Positions 17,198 to 25,212 of a stretch of DNA of 64,000 bases are shown one piece after another. The number at the start of each line of letters is the position of its first letter. Position 1 is the stretch's first letter. Both the position numbers and the translations under genes were made by a program. The notes beneath the pieces were generated by a model. The model made no database searches. It was given only the letters and a program-made list of their open reading frames with translations, and was not told the DNA's origin. The DNA comes from Tissierella simiarum (GTDB lineage Bacteria; Bacillota; Clostridia; Tissierellales; Tissierellaceae), in the NCBI RefSeq assembly GCF_018917865.1, contig NZ_JAHLPM010000002.1, positions 347,651 to 411,650 of the forward strand, in the 5' to 3' direction.

Positions 17198-17225
17198 TTA
17201 TTACATATATTTTCCATATTGTCAA
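17198..17225 (-). promoter_or_regulatory. SigA-type promoter for the GNAT leader
   Basis: TTGACA at 17225-17220 and TAATAA at 17203-17198 with 16-bp spacing (AATAAT at 17 bp is equivalent). Predicted start near 17190, giving a leader of about 135 nt. Confidence 0.7.
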
Positions 17226-17288
17226 CTGGTTCCCAACTGTTTACATCGGAATCTTTTTGATTATTTGAAAAAATAAATAATATTTGCA

Positions 17289-17678
17289 TTATAAACTATC
17301 TAATTGAATCCCCATACTTTCAATGTCATCATAAAAGAGAACTTTGTTTGATATTCCAACTAATGTTTCAGATATATCAGAACCACCTTTTGCTATTGTG
17401 ATAACAGGTATTCCTTTGGCATAAGCATATCCTGCCTCAATTCCTAATCCTACACCTTTCTCACTTAATTCAATAACAACCAAGTCACACATATCAATTT
17501 TCTCGAATGTTAATTTCATTAATTCATGAGGATTATACTCTATCTGTCGATTACTTTCGATGTCCCGAACAATACAAATTGTTTCATATCCTCTTTTTTC
17601 AAAGATTGATGAGATTTTATCAACAATTGATTTGTTACTATAATTTTCATGATATTTAATTCCTATATACACTCTCAT
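17289..17678 (-). CDS. Nucleoside 2-deoxyribosyltransferase-like protein
   Basis: This 129-aa Rossmann-like protein opens with MRVYIGIKYHENYSNKS and carries the family's EL/S-x-KGVGLGIEAGYAYA motif, with the nucleophile-type Glu in IEAGYA, followed by GIPVITIAKGG. Members exchange or hydrolyse deoxyribose on nucleosides or nucleotides; several related proteins (TIR/SLOG-like) act in signalling or defence. With no partner gene, housekeeping nucleotide salvage is as likely. GGAG at 9 nt supports ATG 17678. Confidence 0.75.
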   Translation of the reverse strand: MRVYIGIKYHENYSNKSIVDKISSIFEKRGYETICIVRDIESNRQIEYNPHELMKLTFEKIDMCDLVVIELSEKGVGLGIEAGYAYAKGIPVITIAKGGSDISETLVGISNKVLFYDDIESMGIQLDSL

Positions 17679-17737
17679 ATAGACTCTCTCCTCATTATAT
17701 AGAGTTATTGTTAATACTTAACATATAGTACTCTCCC

Positions 17738-17890
17738 TTAGATTTTCTTTTTATAAAAAAATCCTCTATCTTCTATGTACTTAGTTAACTCAAATGACTT
17801 ATTTATATCTTTAAAATCTGCTGATTGAATTGATGATATTAAAGTATAGCTTATTATTGTAGAATTTACCTGATCTTCATCCCATGGTAA
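17738..17890 (-). pseudogene. C-terminal gene remnant, unidentified
   Basis: Fifty open codons after a TGA, without ATG or ribosome site, read PWDEDQVNSTIISYTLISS and end TKYIEDRGFFYKKKI. Composition is protein-like. The family is unknown to me. The rest of the 17690-18049 gap is only the gldA terminator. Confidence 0.4.
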
Positions 17891-17981
17891 TCACTTCTTG
17901 GTTAGAAGCTATAATAGAATCCTTAATATTTAAAATGTGTTCGATAAAGAAATTATATAAAAATTAGATATAGGCATATAC

Positions 17982-18024
17982 AAAAAGAGTAATATACCTT
18001 TATACAGAAAATATATTACTCTCT
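17982..18024 (-). terminator. Terminator of gldA
   Basis: Stem AGAGTAATATA / TATATTACTCT with TTTTTG following on the minus strand, 26 bp after the gldA stop. Confidence 0.8.
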
Positions 18025-18049
18025 TAAAATTTCTATTTATTAACTTAAG

Positions 18050-19159
18050 TTATTTCCCTATTTTATCAAGATATTCTTGACCTATTTTATCAGCCATCAA
18101 AATAGCTGCATATATATCGTCTAAAGTTGTTCCTTCTGGGATATTGTATACTGAAGATTCTCCCTCTGGTACATACGCAATATTAACAACTTCTTTTATC
18201 TTTCTCTCTACATCTTCAGTTAAACCTAATTGTTTTAAGGTAACAGGTAGTCCAACATCTGTACAAAGTTTTAGTACATCTTCCAATTCTTCCTCTGACT
18301 TATCTTGTAAAACTAGTAATGCTACTGTACCAAAAGCAACACGATGACCGTGTAAAAACTCATGACATTCAGGAATAGCTGTCAATGCATCTTGAATAGA
18401 ATGTGCACATGAGACTCCACCATTTTCAAAACCTATACCACTTAAATAAGTGTTTGCTTCGATAACATTCTCTAAAGCCTGAGTAACTACATTTAATTCA
18501 ACGGCCTGAACAGCTTTTAATGCATCCCTTTTTAAGGTCTCATAGCAAAGTTTTGCCAATCCATATCCTGTTTGTGAAATATAACTTCCAACTACATTTT
18601 TCTTATGTTCTTCATAACCTACTCTTGCTTCAAAATAAGTAGCCAATGCATCACCTATTCCTGCTACTAAAGTGTGTACCGGTGCATTTGCTATCATTTG
18701 ACTATCTACTAAAACCAAGTCTGGATTTGACTTAAAGAATTCAAAACCACAAACATTACCTTTCTCGTCATAAATTACAGCAACAGCACTACAAGGAGCA
18801 TCAGATGACGCAATAGTAGGTGATATAATTACAGGAATATTAGTTTTAGCTGCAGCTGTTTTTGCTGTATCTAATACCTTTCCTCCACCAAGTCCTATAA
18901 TTCCATTAAAATTACCCTTTCTTATAATATCAGCTACACGATCAATTTCAGCATATGTTATTTCTCCTGTAAATCTTTCAAAAGTACAGTTAATTCCTGC
19001 CTCTTTAAAGCCCTTTTCAATATCATCTTTTTTCATTTTTAAAGCTGTATTACCTGAAAGAATTAGAAAATTATCTCCAAAATCTTTTACTAACTGTCCT
19101 AATTCATCTAATGCATTCTTACCTTGTATATATCTAGGTGGTGCTTGGATTCTTATCAT
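18050..19159 (-). CDS. gldA: Glycerol dehydrogenase
   Basis: This 369-aa iron-containing-alcohol-dehydrogenase-family enzyme oxidises glycerol to dihydroxyacetone with NAD+. Visible features are the NAD loop GGGKVLDTAKTAA (about residue 93), SPTIASSDAPCSAVAVIYDE and the metal site residues in D-ALATYFEAR, CAHSIQDAL and ECHEFLHGHRVAFGT, all as in GldA. Length matches the family (365-370). ATG 19159 follows AGGAGG. Monocistronic with its own terminator. No dihydroxyacetone kinase is adjacent, so the pathway context is outside the window. Confidence 0.93.
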   Translation of the reverse strand: MIRIQAPPRYIQGKNALDELGQLVKDFGDNFLILSGNTALKMKKDDIEKGFKEAGINCTFERFTGEITYAEIDRVADIIRKGNFNGIIGLGGGKVLDTAKTAAAKTNIPVIISPTIASSDAPCSAVAVIYDEKGNVCGFEFFKSNPDLVLVDSQMIANAPVHTLVAGIGDALATYFEARVGYEEHKKNVVGSYISQTGYGLAKLCYETLKRDALKAVQAVELNVVTQALENVIEANTYLSGIGFENGGVSCAHSIQDALTAIPECHEFLHGHRVAFGTVALLVLQDKSEEELEDVLKLCTDVGLPVTLKQLGLTEDVERKIKEVVNIAYVPEGESSVYNIPEGTTLDDIYAAILMADKIGQEYLDKIGK

Positions 19160-19332
19160 ATTTTCTTGCCTCCTCGATGTTTTATGTGAAATTTTTAACC
19201 TAGTTATTTGTATGTTACTATATTTTTATTTTAAAATCAAGACAATTTCTTTCCTTCTCTAAATAGAATATTCACTTAAAACTCTTCTCCATTACAACAT
19301 TTTACTATTATTATATAATTTACATTTACCTC

Positions 19333-19979
19333 CTACTCCCAATCCTCTGGTATCCTTCCTATCTCCGTATCTTTAAACCTTTCATGTCCAATACCCTTTG
19401 TAAGAAGCTTCTGCATAAGCCCTTTTTTAAGCTCCTTTGTTTTTTCTATAAGGTTATCGGTAATTTCTATTTGTTCGTCTACTGAGGATAGAATAGAGGC
19501 TTTTTTTTGTTGTTCTTGTAGTGGTGGAACTACTATTTTTAATGCTTTTAAATCTAAACTATTTATAGCCTCAAATGTACTACCTTGTGAAAACTTTTTT
19601 AATTCGTTTTGGTAAACTTGCAAAATATAGAATATATATTTAAAATGACTTTTAGCAATTTGCCTAATAGCCCCAAGACCTCTCCCAATACACGATTTAA
19701 TATTATTGATATTTACATCTCCAACTGGCACTCTAACCGAAATTAAAATATCAAATGGATTGGCAATCTTTGTAGGTTTTGTACACCATTTCTTTACAAT
19801 TGATTAATAGTACCAAATTCCGTTTTACCTTGAAAAAAGGTATACCTTTTGCATCTTCATTATAGCTTGATGAATCTGGAGATTGTCCCATAATTATTTT
19901 AGTAACTTCTCCTAACTTCCCAATCCTCTGGTATATCTCCTAATTCCGTCATCTTATATCCTTCTCTAACTTTCTTCAC
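19333..19979 (-). pseudogene. Type I restriction specificity subunit (hsdS) remnant with frameshifts
   Basis: From GTG 19979 (AGGTGA upstream) the frame reads TELGDIPEDWEV and breaks. A second frame gives GEVTKIIMGQSPDSSSYNED, a third FQGKTEFGTI, a fourth KKWCTKPTKIANPFDILISV continuing to GDVNINNIKSCIGRGLGAIR, the conserved coiled coil (EEQ-type spacer, LLTKGIGHERF) and a stop after IGRIPEDWE. At least three frameshifts separate one target-recognition domain. The second half is deleted exactly where a second domain would begin. No hsdM or hsdR is adjacent. Confidence 0.8.
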
Positions 19980-19984
19980 TTTTC

Positions 19985-20374
19985 TCACCTACTATCCTTC
20001 GTTACTTTCATTTCATCTAAATTGATTATTGCTCCTACTTCTTTCAAAAAGTCCATTCCTATTATGCCATTTATATCAAAACCATAATCCATGACTCCAA
20101 CTTCAATTTTAAAATTCTTCAATTCCATGTCTCCAAGTATTATTGAATCTACATCCTTTTTATATACAAATTCTGAACCACCTATTCCAGAAATAGTTTC
20201 AATAATATCATCGACTTCTATTGTTATACCTATTTTATCAACAATATCCATCTTAAATACAGTTCCTCCTGAACCTGTATCTAAAAGTACATTATCAATA
20301 GAAATACTTTTACTCTTATATGAAAGTTTAATAGTGCAGAAAGGAAGTCCATATTTTAGATTGAGATTAGCCAT
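19985..20374 (-). CDS. Retropepsin-like aspartyl protease domain protein
   Basis: This 129-aa single-domain clan AA protein has the catalytic triad LLDTGSGGTVF (residues about 32-42) and the downstream hydrophobic-hydrophobic-Gly flap closure NGIIGMDFLKEVG. No membrane anchor is present, so it is presumably a cytosolic dimeric protease. The start at 20374 follows GGGGTG and lies inside the upstream gene (8-bp overlap), so the two are translationally coupled. It ends 5 bp before the hsdS remnant start. The substrate is unknown; the partner protein upstream is the obvious candidate. Confidence 0.8.
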   Translation of the reverse strand: MANLNLKYGLPFCTIKLSYKSKSISIDNVLLDTGSGGTVFKMDIVDKIGITIEVDDIIETISGIGGSEFVYKKDVDSIILGDMELKNFKIEVGVMDYGFDINGIIGMDFLKEVGAIINLDEMKVTKDSR

Positions 20375-20627
20375 TTTTTCGCACCCCAATCCAATTTCTT
20401 TCTTCTATGAATAGCTCTTCATTTTTAGTATGATAAACATACATTTCCCTGCTTTTATCTTTCTTATGTCTATTTGCATATTCCCTAAGAGCAGCTCTAC
20501 CTTCATCATATACATTTATAATAGATAGTTCGTCAATAATTCTTTTTCCTGCCTCAGAACGAGCTTCTACAGCCTCAAATAAAAGCCATTTGTTAGGATA
20601 CAGTTTTCTTGCCTCATTCCATTTCAT
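20367..20627 (-). CDS. Small protein coupled to the retropepsin gene
   Basis: This 86-aa protein begins MKWNEARKLYPNKWLLFEA and is basic in its middle (ANRHKKDKSREMYVYHTKNE). From memory, the WNEARKLYPNKW opening recurs in many uncharacterised clostridial proteins next to a retropepsin gene. The start at 20627 is set by GGGAGG at 8 nt; twelve upstream in-frame codons lack a ribosome site. It overlaps the protease gene by 8 bp. It could be an antitoxin-like partner or protease substrate; this is inference only. Confidence 0.75.
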   Translation of the reverse strand: MKWNEARKLYPNKWLLFEAVEARSEAGKRIIDELSIINVYDEGRAALREYANRHKKDKSREMYVYHTKNEELFIEERNWIGVRKNG

Positions 20628-20689
20628 TGATACAACCTCCCAACTTTTCAATTTAATCATCAATTCTCAGTTCTTTATTCTAAATTTCC

Positions 20690-20779
20690 TTATATTATGT
20701 CAAATCCTAGTTCTTCAAGGTAATGGTTTAGTTGTTCTTCTGATTCTTGTTTCTCCTCCGAAGTTACATATTTATACAT
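20690..20779 (-). CDS. Very short ORF, possible gene fragment
   Basis: ATG 20779 to TAA 20690 encodes 29 residues (VTSEEKQESEEQLNHYLEEL before GFDII). No good ribosome site precedes it. The composition looks like the tail of a helical protein lost with neighbouring genes. Low support. Confidence 0.25.
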   Translation of the reverse strand: MYKYVTSEEKQESEEQLNHYLEELGFDII

Positions 20780-20877
20780 TATAATCTTATTTTATCATAT
20801 TGCTATTTTAATAAAAGTTGTAACTTTCTATATATCCTTTATTAGTATCTTTATTCTTAAAATCTCTAGCTATATAA

Positions 20878-20926
20878 AAAGCTATTGATACAAAACCTTT
20901 AAAGTCTTCATTATATCAATAGCTTT
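20878..20926 (-). terminator. Terminator of the FMN-binding protein gene
   Basis: AAAGCTATTGATA / TATCAATAGCTTT (perfect 13 bp) with TTTTTATAT following on the minus strand. Confidence 0.75.
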
Positions 20927-20985
20927 AATACATATAGAATATATTTACTTCACTATGAAATTAGAGATTTTACTTACCTATGAAA

Positions 20986-21549
20986 CTATTCCATTCTACC
21001 CCATTTCATTTCTTCGCCATGTATATCATATTTTTTCCTCTTGGCTTTAATTTCTTCAATTTCTACTCTATATACATTAGTTCGTTTTAATCCTGCCTTA
21101 ATTGCCATATTAAAGTAGTCCATCTTTGTTAAAGTGTATTTTTCACATATAAGCTTCATAGCTTTAATTTTCTCATCTTCATCTTCTACTAACTTTACTT
21201 TACCTTTCACAACTGCTGATTCGTATTCAGTGGTAAAGACCTTACTAATTAGTAGTACAGCCTTTGATTCATCTTTTACAATTTCATCTAATTCTTCTTT
21301 TGTATAGTTTTCTGGAATCTTTGTTTCTCCAACAAATGCTATACTAACTTTAGGACTTTTCTCAAATATCTTTACTTTTTTTCCATCCATTGCAGAATGA
21401 AAATACAAGTTGTTCCCATCTCTTACAATAGAAAGAGGAATTCCATAAGGTTCGTTATCCTCTCCAATCATAGAAAGAACTCCATATCTAGATTTATCTA
21501 TGACTTTAAGTCCAAATTCTCTACTCATTTCTCTATCTTTTCTTCTCAT
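20986..21549 (-). CDS. Pyridoxamine 5'-phosphate oxidase family (NimA-like) protein
   Basis: This 187-aa FMN-binding split-barrel protein opens with MRRKDREM and continues KSRYGVLSMIGEDNEPYGIP, LYFHSAMDGKKVKIFEKSPK and SVVVKGKVKLVED-type strands. That arrangement is typical of the NimA (5-nitroimidazole reductase)-like branch. It probably binds FMN and reduces a small molecule; the physiological substrate is unknown. The start at 21549 follows AGGTGG. Monocistronic with its own terminator. Length is slightly above the 150-170 aa norm, with an added C-terminal tail (KKYDIHGEEMKW). Confidence 0.85.
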   Translation of the reverse strand: MRRKDREMSREFGLKVIDKSRYGVLSMIGEDNEPYGIPLSIVRDGNNLYFHSAMDGKKVKIFEKSPKVSIAFVGETKIPENYTKEELDEIVKDESKAVLLISKVFTTEYESAVVKGKVKLVEDEDEKIKAMKLICEKYTLTKMDYFNMAIKAGLKRTNVYRVEIEEIKAKRKKYDIHGEEMKWGRME

Positions 21550-21668
21550 AATCCCACCTACCTGATACATATTCTCATTCCATATAATATCTTCTAATCT
21601 GCTATAATTTTACTAACAATCGACCTGAAAATTCAACAATAAGCCCTTCTCTATCAATACTTATAAAT

Positions 21669-21698
21669 CTATGTTCATTACATAAATAATGAACATAG
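21669..21698. repeat. Inverted repeat, 12-bp arms
   Basis: CTATGTTCATTA / TAATGAACATAG, perfect, loop of 6. It lies between the two minus-strand genes; no T-run on the minus strand, a modest one on the plus strand. Confidence 0.6.
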
Positions 21699-21762
21699 TT
21701 ATTTTCTTCCTTAAAATGATTAAAATTATTACTATTGGTTTGTTGCCTTCTTTGGATAATGA

Positions 21763-22764
21763 TCATTTTATGAAGCTAAGCCTTTTATCCTGTTTAAATG
21801 ATTTTCTTGAAGGATTTCCTTCAACTCTAAAAATTATATCATCTGTTAAATCATAGATTGATGACCAGACCGTATCAAGTCCTTGCTTACGATCATATTG
21901 GCACATAAATCCCATCTTTCCAGATAAAAGATTTTTTGCAAAATCTAGTGAATAATCTTGGTTGTTTGTAAATGCATTTACTAATGTTTCATATCGTTCA
22001 TGAGAATGTATATCATCAACACCATCAAATTGGTATTCCTGCATTTCACGAGATATAAAATGATTGGTTGTAAAGACATAATTTTTTCCTTCTCTAGGGG
22101 CTAGGATAACAACTTTATCACAATTACATTCCACAACTGCAATATTACCAGACTTGTCTGCCAGTGTAATTGTCTGCGGTGAAGCAATAGGGATTTCTTT
22201 TAATGCTAAAATAGCTTCATCTGTTGTTTTACATTTCTCTAAAATATATCTGACAAGCATTCCTGCATTAAATCCAGGCTTTATCTTTATGGGATAAATA
22301 AAAGTCAATCCAGCTGCTAATCCATGTTCATTGACACCATCTTCCATTTCTGTCCATGCAGTCGTATTGCCAACAAATGAATAGGCATTATTCAGCTTAT
22401 AATAAGAACTATCACACAACTTTTCCATACTCACAATAAAATCACTATTTTTACCAAAGATGGTTTTCCCCTTGTAAGAGAAAGCAAAACAAGAACATTT
22501 ATTATCAAATACAAAGCAATACATAGTAAAAAGAAAGTCTGCTATATGCATATAATCAATTTGTAATCCATCTGCCATGCCCTTTATTTCTTCAATTATT
22601 TCCGGATAAAATTTCTCGTAAATTGGCAGACATTTTGCTGCAAATTCTTTTCTCTCATCATTTATAGGTATGTTATCTATGGGATTAACACCTTTTTTAT
22701 GCAATATATTCCCATAACGTAGTCCTGCTTCATAGTGACTGCCTTTCCATCTTGAATGATACAT
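21763..22764 (-). CDS. C45 / acyl-CoA:6-APA acyltransferase-like Ntn hydrolase
   Basis: This 333-aa protein has the IAT/choloylglycine-like fold. CSCFAFSYKGKTIFGKNSDF near residue 90 supplies the nucleophile Cys (autocleavage site), followed by WTEMEDGVNEHGLAAGLTF and the typical closing DTVWSSIYDLTDDIIFRVEG. Related proteins hydrolyse amide bonds of acyl amino acids, bile salts or peptidoglycan-derived amides. The substrate here is not predictable. AGGAG precedes ATG 22764. A promoter with an overlapping TAACGTTA palindrome lies just upstream, suggesting repression by an unlinked regulator. Confidence 0.82.
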   Translation of the reverse strand: MYHSRWKGSHYEAGLRYGNILHKKGVNPIDNIPINDERKEFAAKCLPIYEKFYPEIIEEIKGMADGLQIDYMHIADFLFTMYCFVFDNKCSCFAFSYKGKTIFGKNSDFIVSMEKLCDSSYYKLNNAYSFVGNTTAWTEMEDGVNEHGLAAGLTFIYPIKIKPGFNAGMLVRYILEKCKTTDEAILALKEIPIASPQTITLADKSGNIAVVECNCDKVVILAPREGKNYVFTTNHFISREMQEYQFDGVDDIHSHERYETLVNAFTNNQDYSLDFAKNLLSGKMGFMCQYDRKQGLDTVWSSIYDLTDDIIFRVEGNPSRKSFKQDKRLSFIK

Positions 22765-22792
22765 AATTTCACTCTCCTATTTTCAATTTGAG

Positions 22793-22844
22793 AGCTAACG
22801 TTAACTCATACTACAAGCTTAGTTTAATAAAAATTTTATGTCAA
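22793..22844 (-). promoter_or_regulatory. Promoter with palindromic operator
   Basis: TTGACA (22844-22839), 17-bp spacer, TAAGCT (22821-22816). The near-palindrome AGCTAACGTTAACT at 22793-22806 covers the expected start site, a common repressor position. Confidence 0.5.
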
Positions 22845-22999
22845 GAGATATATTAATATTGTGTATTCCCTTGTATAATTTCTTTTCGACTACACATTTT
22901 TCAACTTATTGGATATTTTATAAAAACTGCAAAATATTCATTAATTTAATTCTTTCATAATATATAAAAAGCATATACATAATTAGCAGATAATAATAC

Positions 23000-23362
23000 T
23001 TAAATCCCAAAATGAATTAACCATTTATTTTCTTTGATTGCATCACAAATTTTCTTAGTCAATTCTTTAAGTTCTTTTGATTTATACTTAGCATTTTCTT
23101 CAATAATAATATTTAAGAATTGTTTAAGAGACTTGGGAGGTATTAATGTCACTCCATAATATGCAAGATCTTTATATGGTCTATTTGTATTATGTGCAAA
23201 TGTTTCAAGGTTTTTCATTTTATCTCCAAATCCCTTATAATAGATTTCATCAATAAGGTCACCATCAACAGAAATACAATTATATTTTTCAGGTTCATAG
23301 AAATCATAATCTTTATTTTTTTCAATACAATCAATTATTCCAAACTCATGGATATAAGGCAT
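23000..23362 (-). CDS. Hypothetical protein, 120 aa
   Basis: The sequence (MPYIHEFGIIDCIEKNKDYD, EKYNCISVDGDLIDEIYYKG, LAYYGVTLIPPKSLKQFLNI) recalls small uncharacterised Firmicute proteins, often multi-copy and of immunity-protein size. I know no function. The start at 23362 follows GGGGGG at 7 nt; an upstream in-frame ATG has no site. No signal peptide or membrane segment. It stands alone between AT-rich gaps, and no toxin gene is adjacent, so an orphan immunity role is only one possibility. Confidence 0.6.
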   Translation of the reverse strand: MPYIHEFGIIDCIEKNKDYDFYEPEKYNCISVDGDLIDEIYYKGFGDKMKNLETFAHNTNRPYKDLAYYGVTLIPPKSLKQFLNIIIEENAKYKSKELKELTKKICDAIKENKWLIHFGI

Positions 23363-23573
23363 GAACAATCCCCCCAACATAAAATATTTCAGTTTTTAAA
23401 TTTTTATAAAAGAATAATGCATCTATATAGAAATGGCACTGAAGATAAAACTATATTTCATTAAAAAGTATTATATGGGAATAATGAGGTTAACTTAGAT
23501 AATATTAAAACTTCCTCCATAATTAAAGGCATTCTTTGGTTATTAATAATAAATTAACTTTATATTTCTACTT

Positions 23574-24143
23574 TTATTTACTTCTATGATGATTTTTTCT
23601 TTTTAAAAAATAAAATCCTACAATACATATAATTACACCTGTAATGGCAGGTTTTAAAATGGCCATACCTGCATTACCACTAAAAACAACACTCCATAAT
23701 ACCTTTAATATAGCAGCTGAAATAACAACCCAGAAAAGCCATTTCCAATTTCTCTGCCAAGCAGCTAGAATAAGCATTACAAAAAAAGTGGGAATGGTTA
23801 AACTCATTAAAATTTTTGTAATGTTCCATGTACCTTTCAAATAATCCATTTCATAAGAAAGGAAAGATAATACATTTAGATTACTGGTTTCTGGTGCTGG
23901 AAACCAAAACATACTTGTAAATAGTGCAAAGATTGAAGCAAATATACCTGTCCAGCTCTTTTTAAATGCAAACACTACTATAGGTATAATAAATATTGGT
24001 CTTATATACCAACTAAGAATATTATGATGTCTTTCAAATGCCCAGTTAAAAAATAAATCATTTGTAAGAAAAACAACAATAAATATTATTGTAGCCAAGG
24101 CAAAACACATACCCAATATAAAATCTGTTTTCCTATTCAACAT
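23574..24143 (-). CDS. Membrane protein of unknown function (about 5 TM)
   Basis: This 189-aa integral membrane protein has hydrophobic segments near residues 8-27, 44-61, 63-80, 108-130, 135-152 and 160-178, a WFPAPETSNLNVLSFLSYEM loop between them, and a basic tail (KRKNHHRSK). I cannot name the family. ATG 24143 follows GGAGG. It lies 21 bp downstream of a TetR-family gene on the same strand and is probably cotranscribed and regulated with it. Transport or membrane-stress function is plausible from that pairing. Confidence 0.7.
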   Translation of the reverse strand: MLNRKTDFILGMCFALATIIFIVVFLTNDLFFNWAFERHHNILSWYIRPIFIIPIVVFAFKKSWTGIFASIFALFTSMFWFPAPETSNLNVLSFLSYEMDYLKGTWNITKILMSLTIPTFFVMLILAAWQRNWKWLFWVVISAAILKVLWSVVFSGNAGMAILKPAITGVIICIVGFYFLKRKNHHRSK

Positions 24144-24164
24144 AAATAGACCTCCTTTAAATTA

Positions 24165-24812
24165 TTATCTATAAAAGTTATCTTTATTTGAAATTCCTTT
24201 AAAAATAATATTTAATAGCGAATTAACCAATTGATTAACCTCTTCTTCATACTGTTCATAATTAATCTCATTATATTTATCCATCATATAATCAATTACT
24301 GTCTGATTTAGAGATTGTAATAACATACTTAGTGCTAAAGTATCTACATTATCTTGTATCTCACCTTTAGATTTTGCTTTATCTATCATGTGAACAAAAA
24401 ATAGTGAAGACTTCTTTTCTCCCTCCTTTAAAACTGCTGACTTTGCAATATTATCATTCTCTTTTGAAAATTGTTCTCCTAGAGCTGCATACATAGGATA
24501 AGTTTTAGTAAATTCTAATCCTTTTTTAAATAGTAAACGAATTTGTTCAAATAGAGATAAAGTTTGAAATCGTTCAAGAGCAGTATTGAAAAACTCTATT
24601 TTAGTATTAATGGCTATAGTCATAATATAAACATACAAATCTAACTTATCTCTAAAATATTGATAAAAGCTTCCTTTAGCTATATTAGCTCGCTTGCATA
24701 TTTGGTTGATACTAGCTAAGTTATAATTAGCTGAAGAGAATTCTTCTAGAGCTGATGAGATAATTGCGTCTCTTTTTTCCTCAGGTAAATTAAAAAATGT
24801 ACTTTTAGGCAC
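24165..24812 (-). CDS. TetR-family transcriptional regulator
   Basis: This 215-aa protein has an N-terminal TetR HTH: KRDAIISSALEEFSSANYNL, then ICKRANIAKGSFYQYFRDKL. It is followed by a helical ligand domain ending YEEEVNQLVNSLLNIIFKGI. The start is GTG 24812, placed 7 nt after GGAGG; an ATG-like extension would bury that site. A 30-bp palindrome covers the region just upstream, as expected for autoregulation. The likely target is its own operon with the membrane protein downstream, and perhaps the MATE pump beyond a terminator. Confidence 0.88.
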   Translation of the reverse strand: MPKSTFFNLPEEKRDAIISSALEEFSSANYNLASINQICKRANIAKGSFYQYFRDKLDLYVYIMTIAINTKIEFFNTALERFQTLSLFEQIRLLFKKGLEFTKTYPMYAALGEQFSKENDNIAKSAVLKEGEKKSSLFFVHMIDKAKSKGEIQDNVDTLALSMLLQSLNQTVIDYMMDKYNEINYEQYEEEVNQLVNSLLNIIFKGISNKDNFYR

Positions 24813-24827
24813 AATTAGTCCTCCTTT

Positions 24828-24857
24828 CAACAATGTGACCACATGGTCATATTGTTG
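24828..24857. promoter_or_regulatory. Palindromic operator of the TetR gene
   Basis: Arms CAACAAT-TGACC / GGTCA-ATTGTTG arranged symmetrically around ACAT, directly upstream of the TetR ribosome site. This is the expected size for TetR-family binding. Confidence 0.7.
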
Positions 24858-25009
24858 GTTTTATTTTATTATACTAGGTTACTTTTGTCAATAACAATGT
24901 AGATATAATGTGAAGAATTCAATATATATCCCATAATATTTGCACAAGTTCAACCAATCGTAAGATATAAATATTATAATCCCTTAATTACTTTTTTCTA
25001 AGAAGATAA

Positions 25010-25055
25010 AAAATCAGGAGAATTCATGGATTAAATCATGAACTCTCCTGATTTT
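25010..25055 (-). terminator. Terminator of the MATE pump gene
   Basis: AAAATCAGGAGA / TCTCCTGATTTT with an inner TTCATG/CATGAA stem; TTTTTTATCTT follows on the minus strand. It belongs to the dispersed repeat family described at 25010-25119. Confidence 0.75.
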
Positions 25056-25119
25056 AAAAAACTTTATTTTATTAAAACAACATTCCTGTAACCTGAAAAT
25101 AAAGTTCTTCAAGGAAAGG
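25010..25119. repeat. Dispersed terminator-like repeat, copy a
   Basis: The hairpin above plus AACTTTATTTTATT and CCTGAAAATAAAGTTCTTCA. Related copies are at 26751-26779 and 28265-28459; the shared core is AAATAAAGTTCTTCAA next to a CAGGAGA stem. Confidence 0.65.
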
Positions 25120-25212
25120 AAATAGGACTAAAAGCTAAGTCATAAAGGATTAGGTATATGAAACTTGTTTAAGTGATAGAAATTAGAGATTTTTTTGGTA
25201 ACTATTAGTAAA

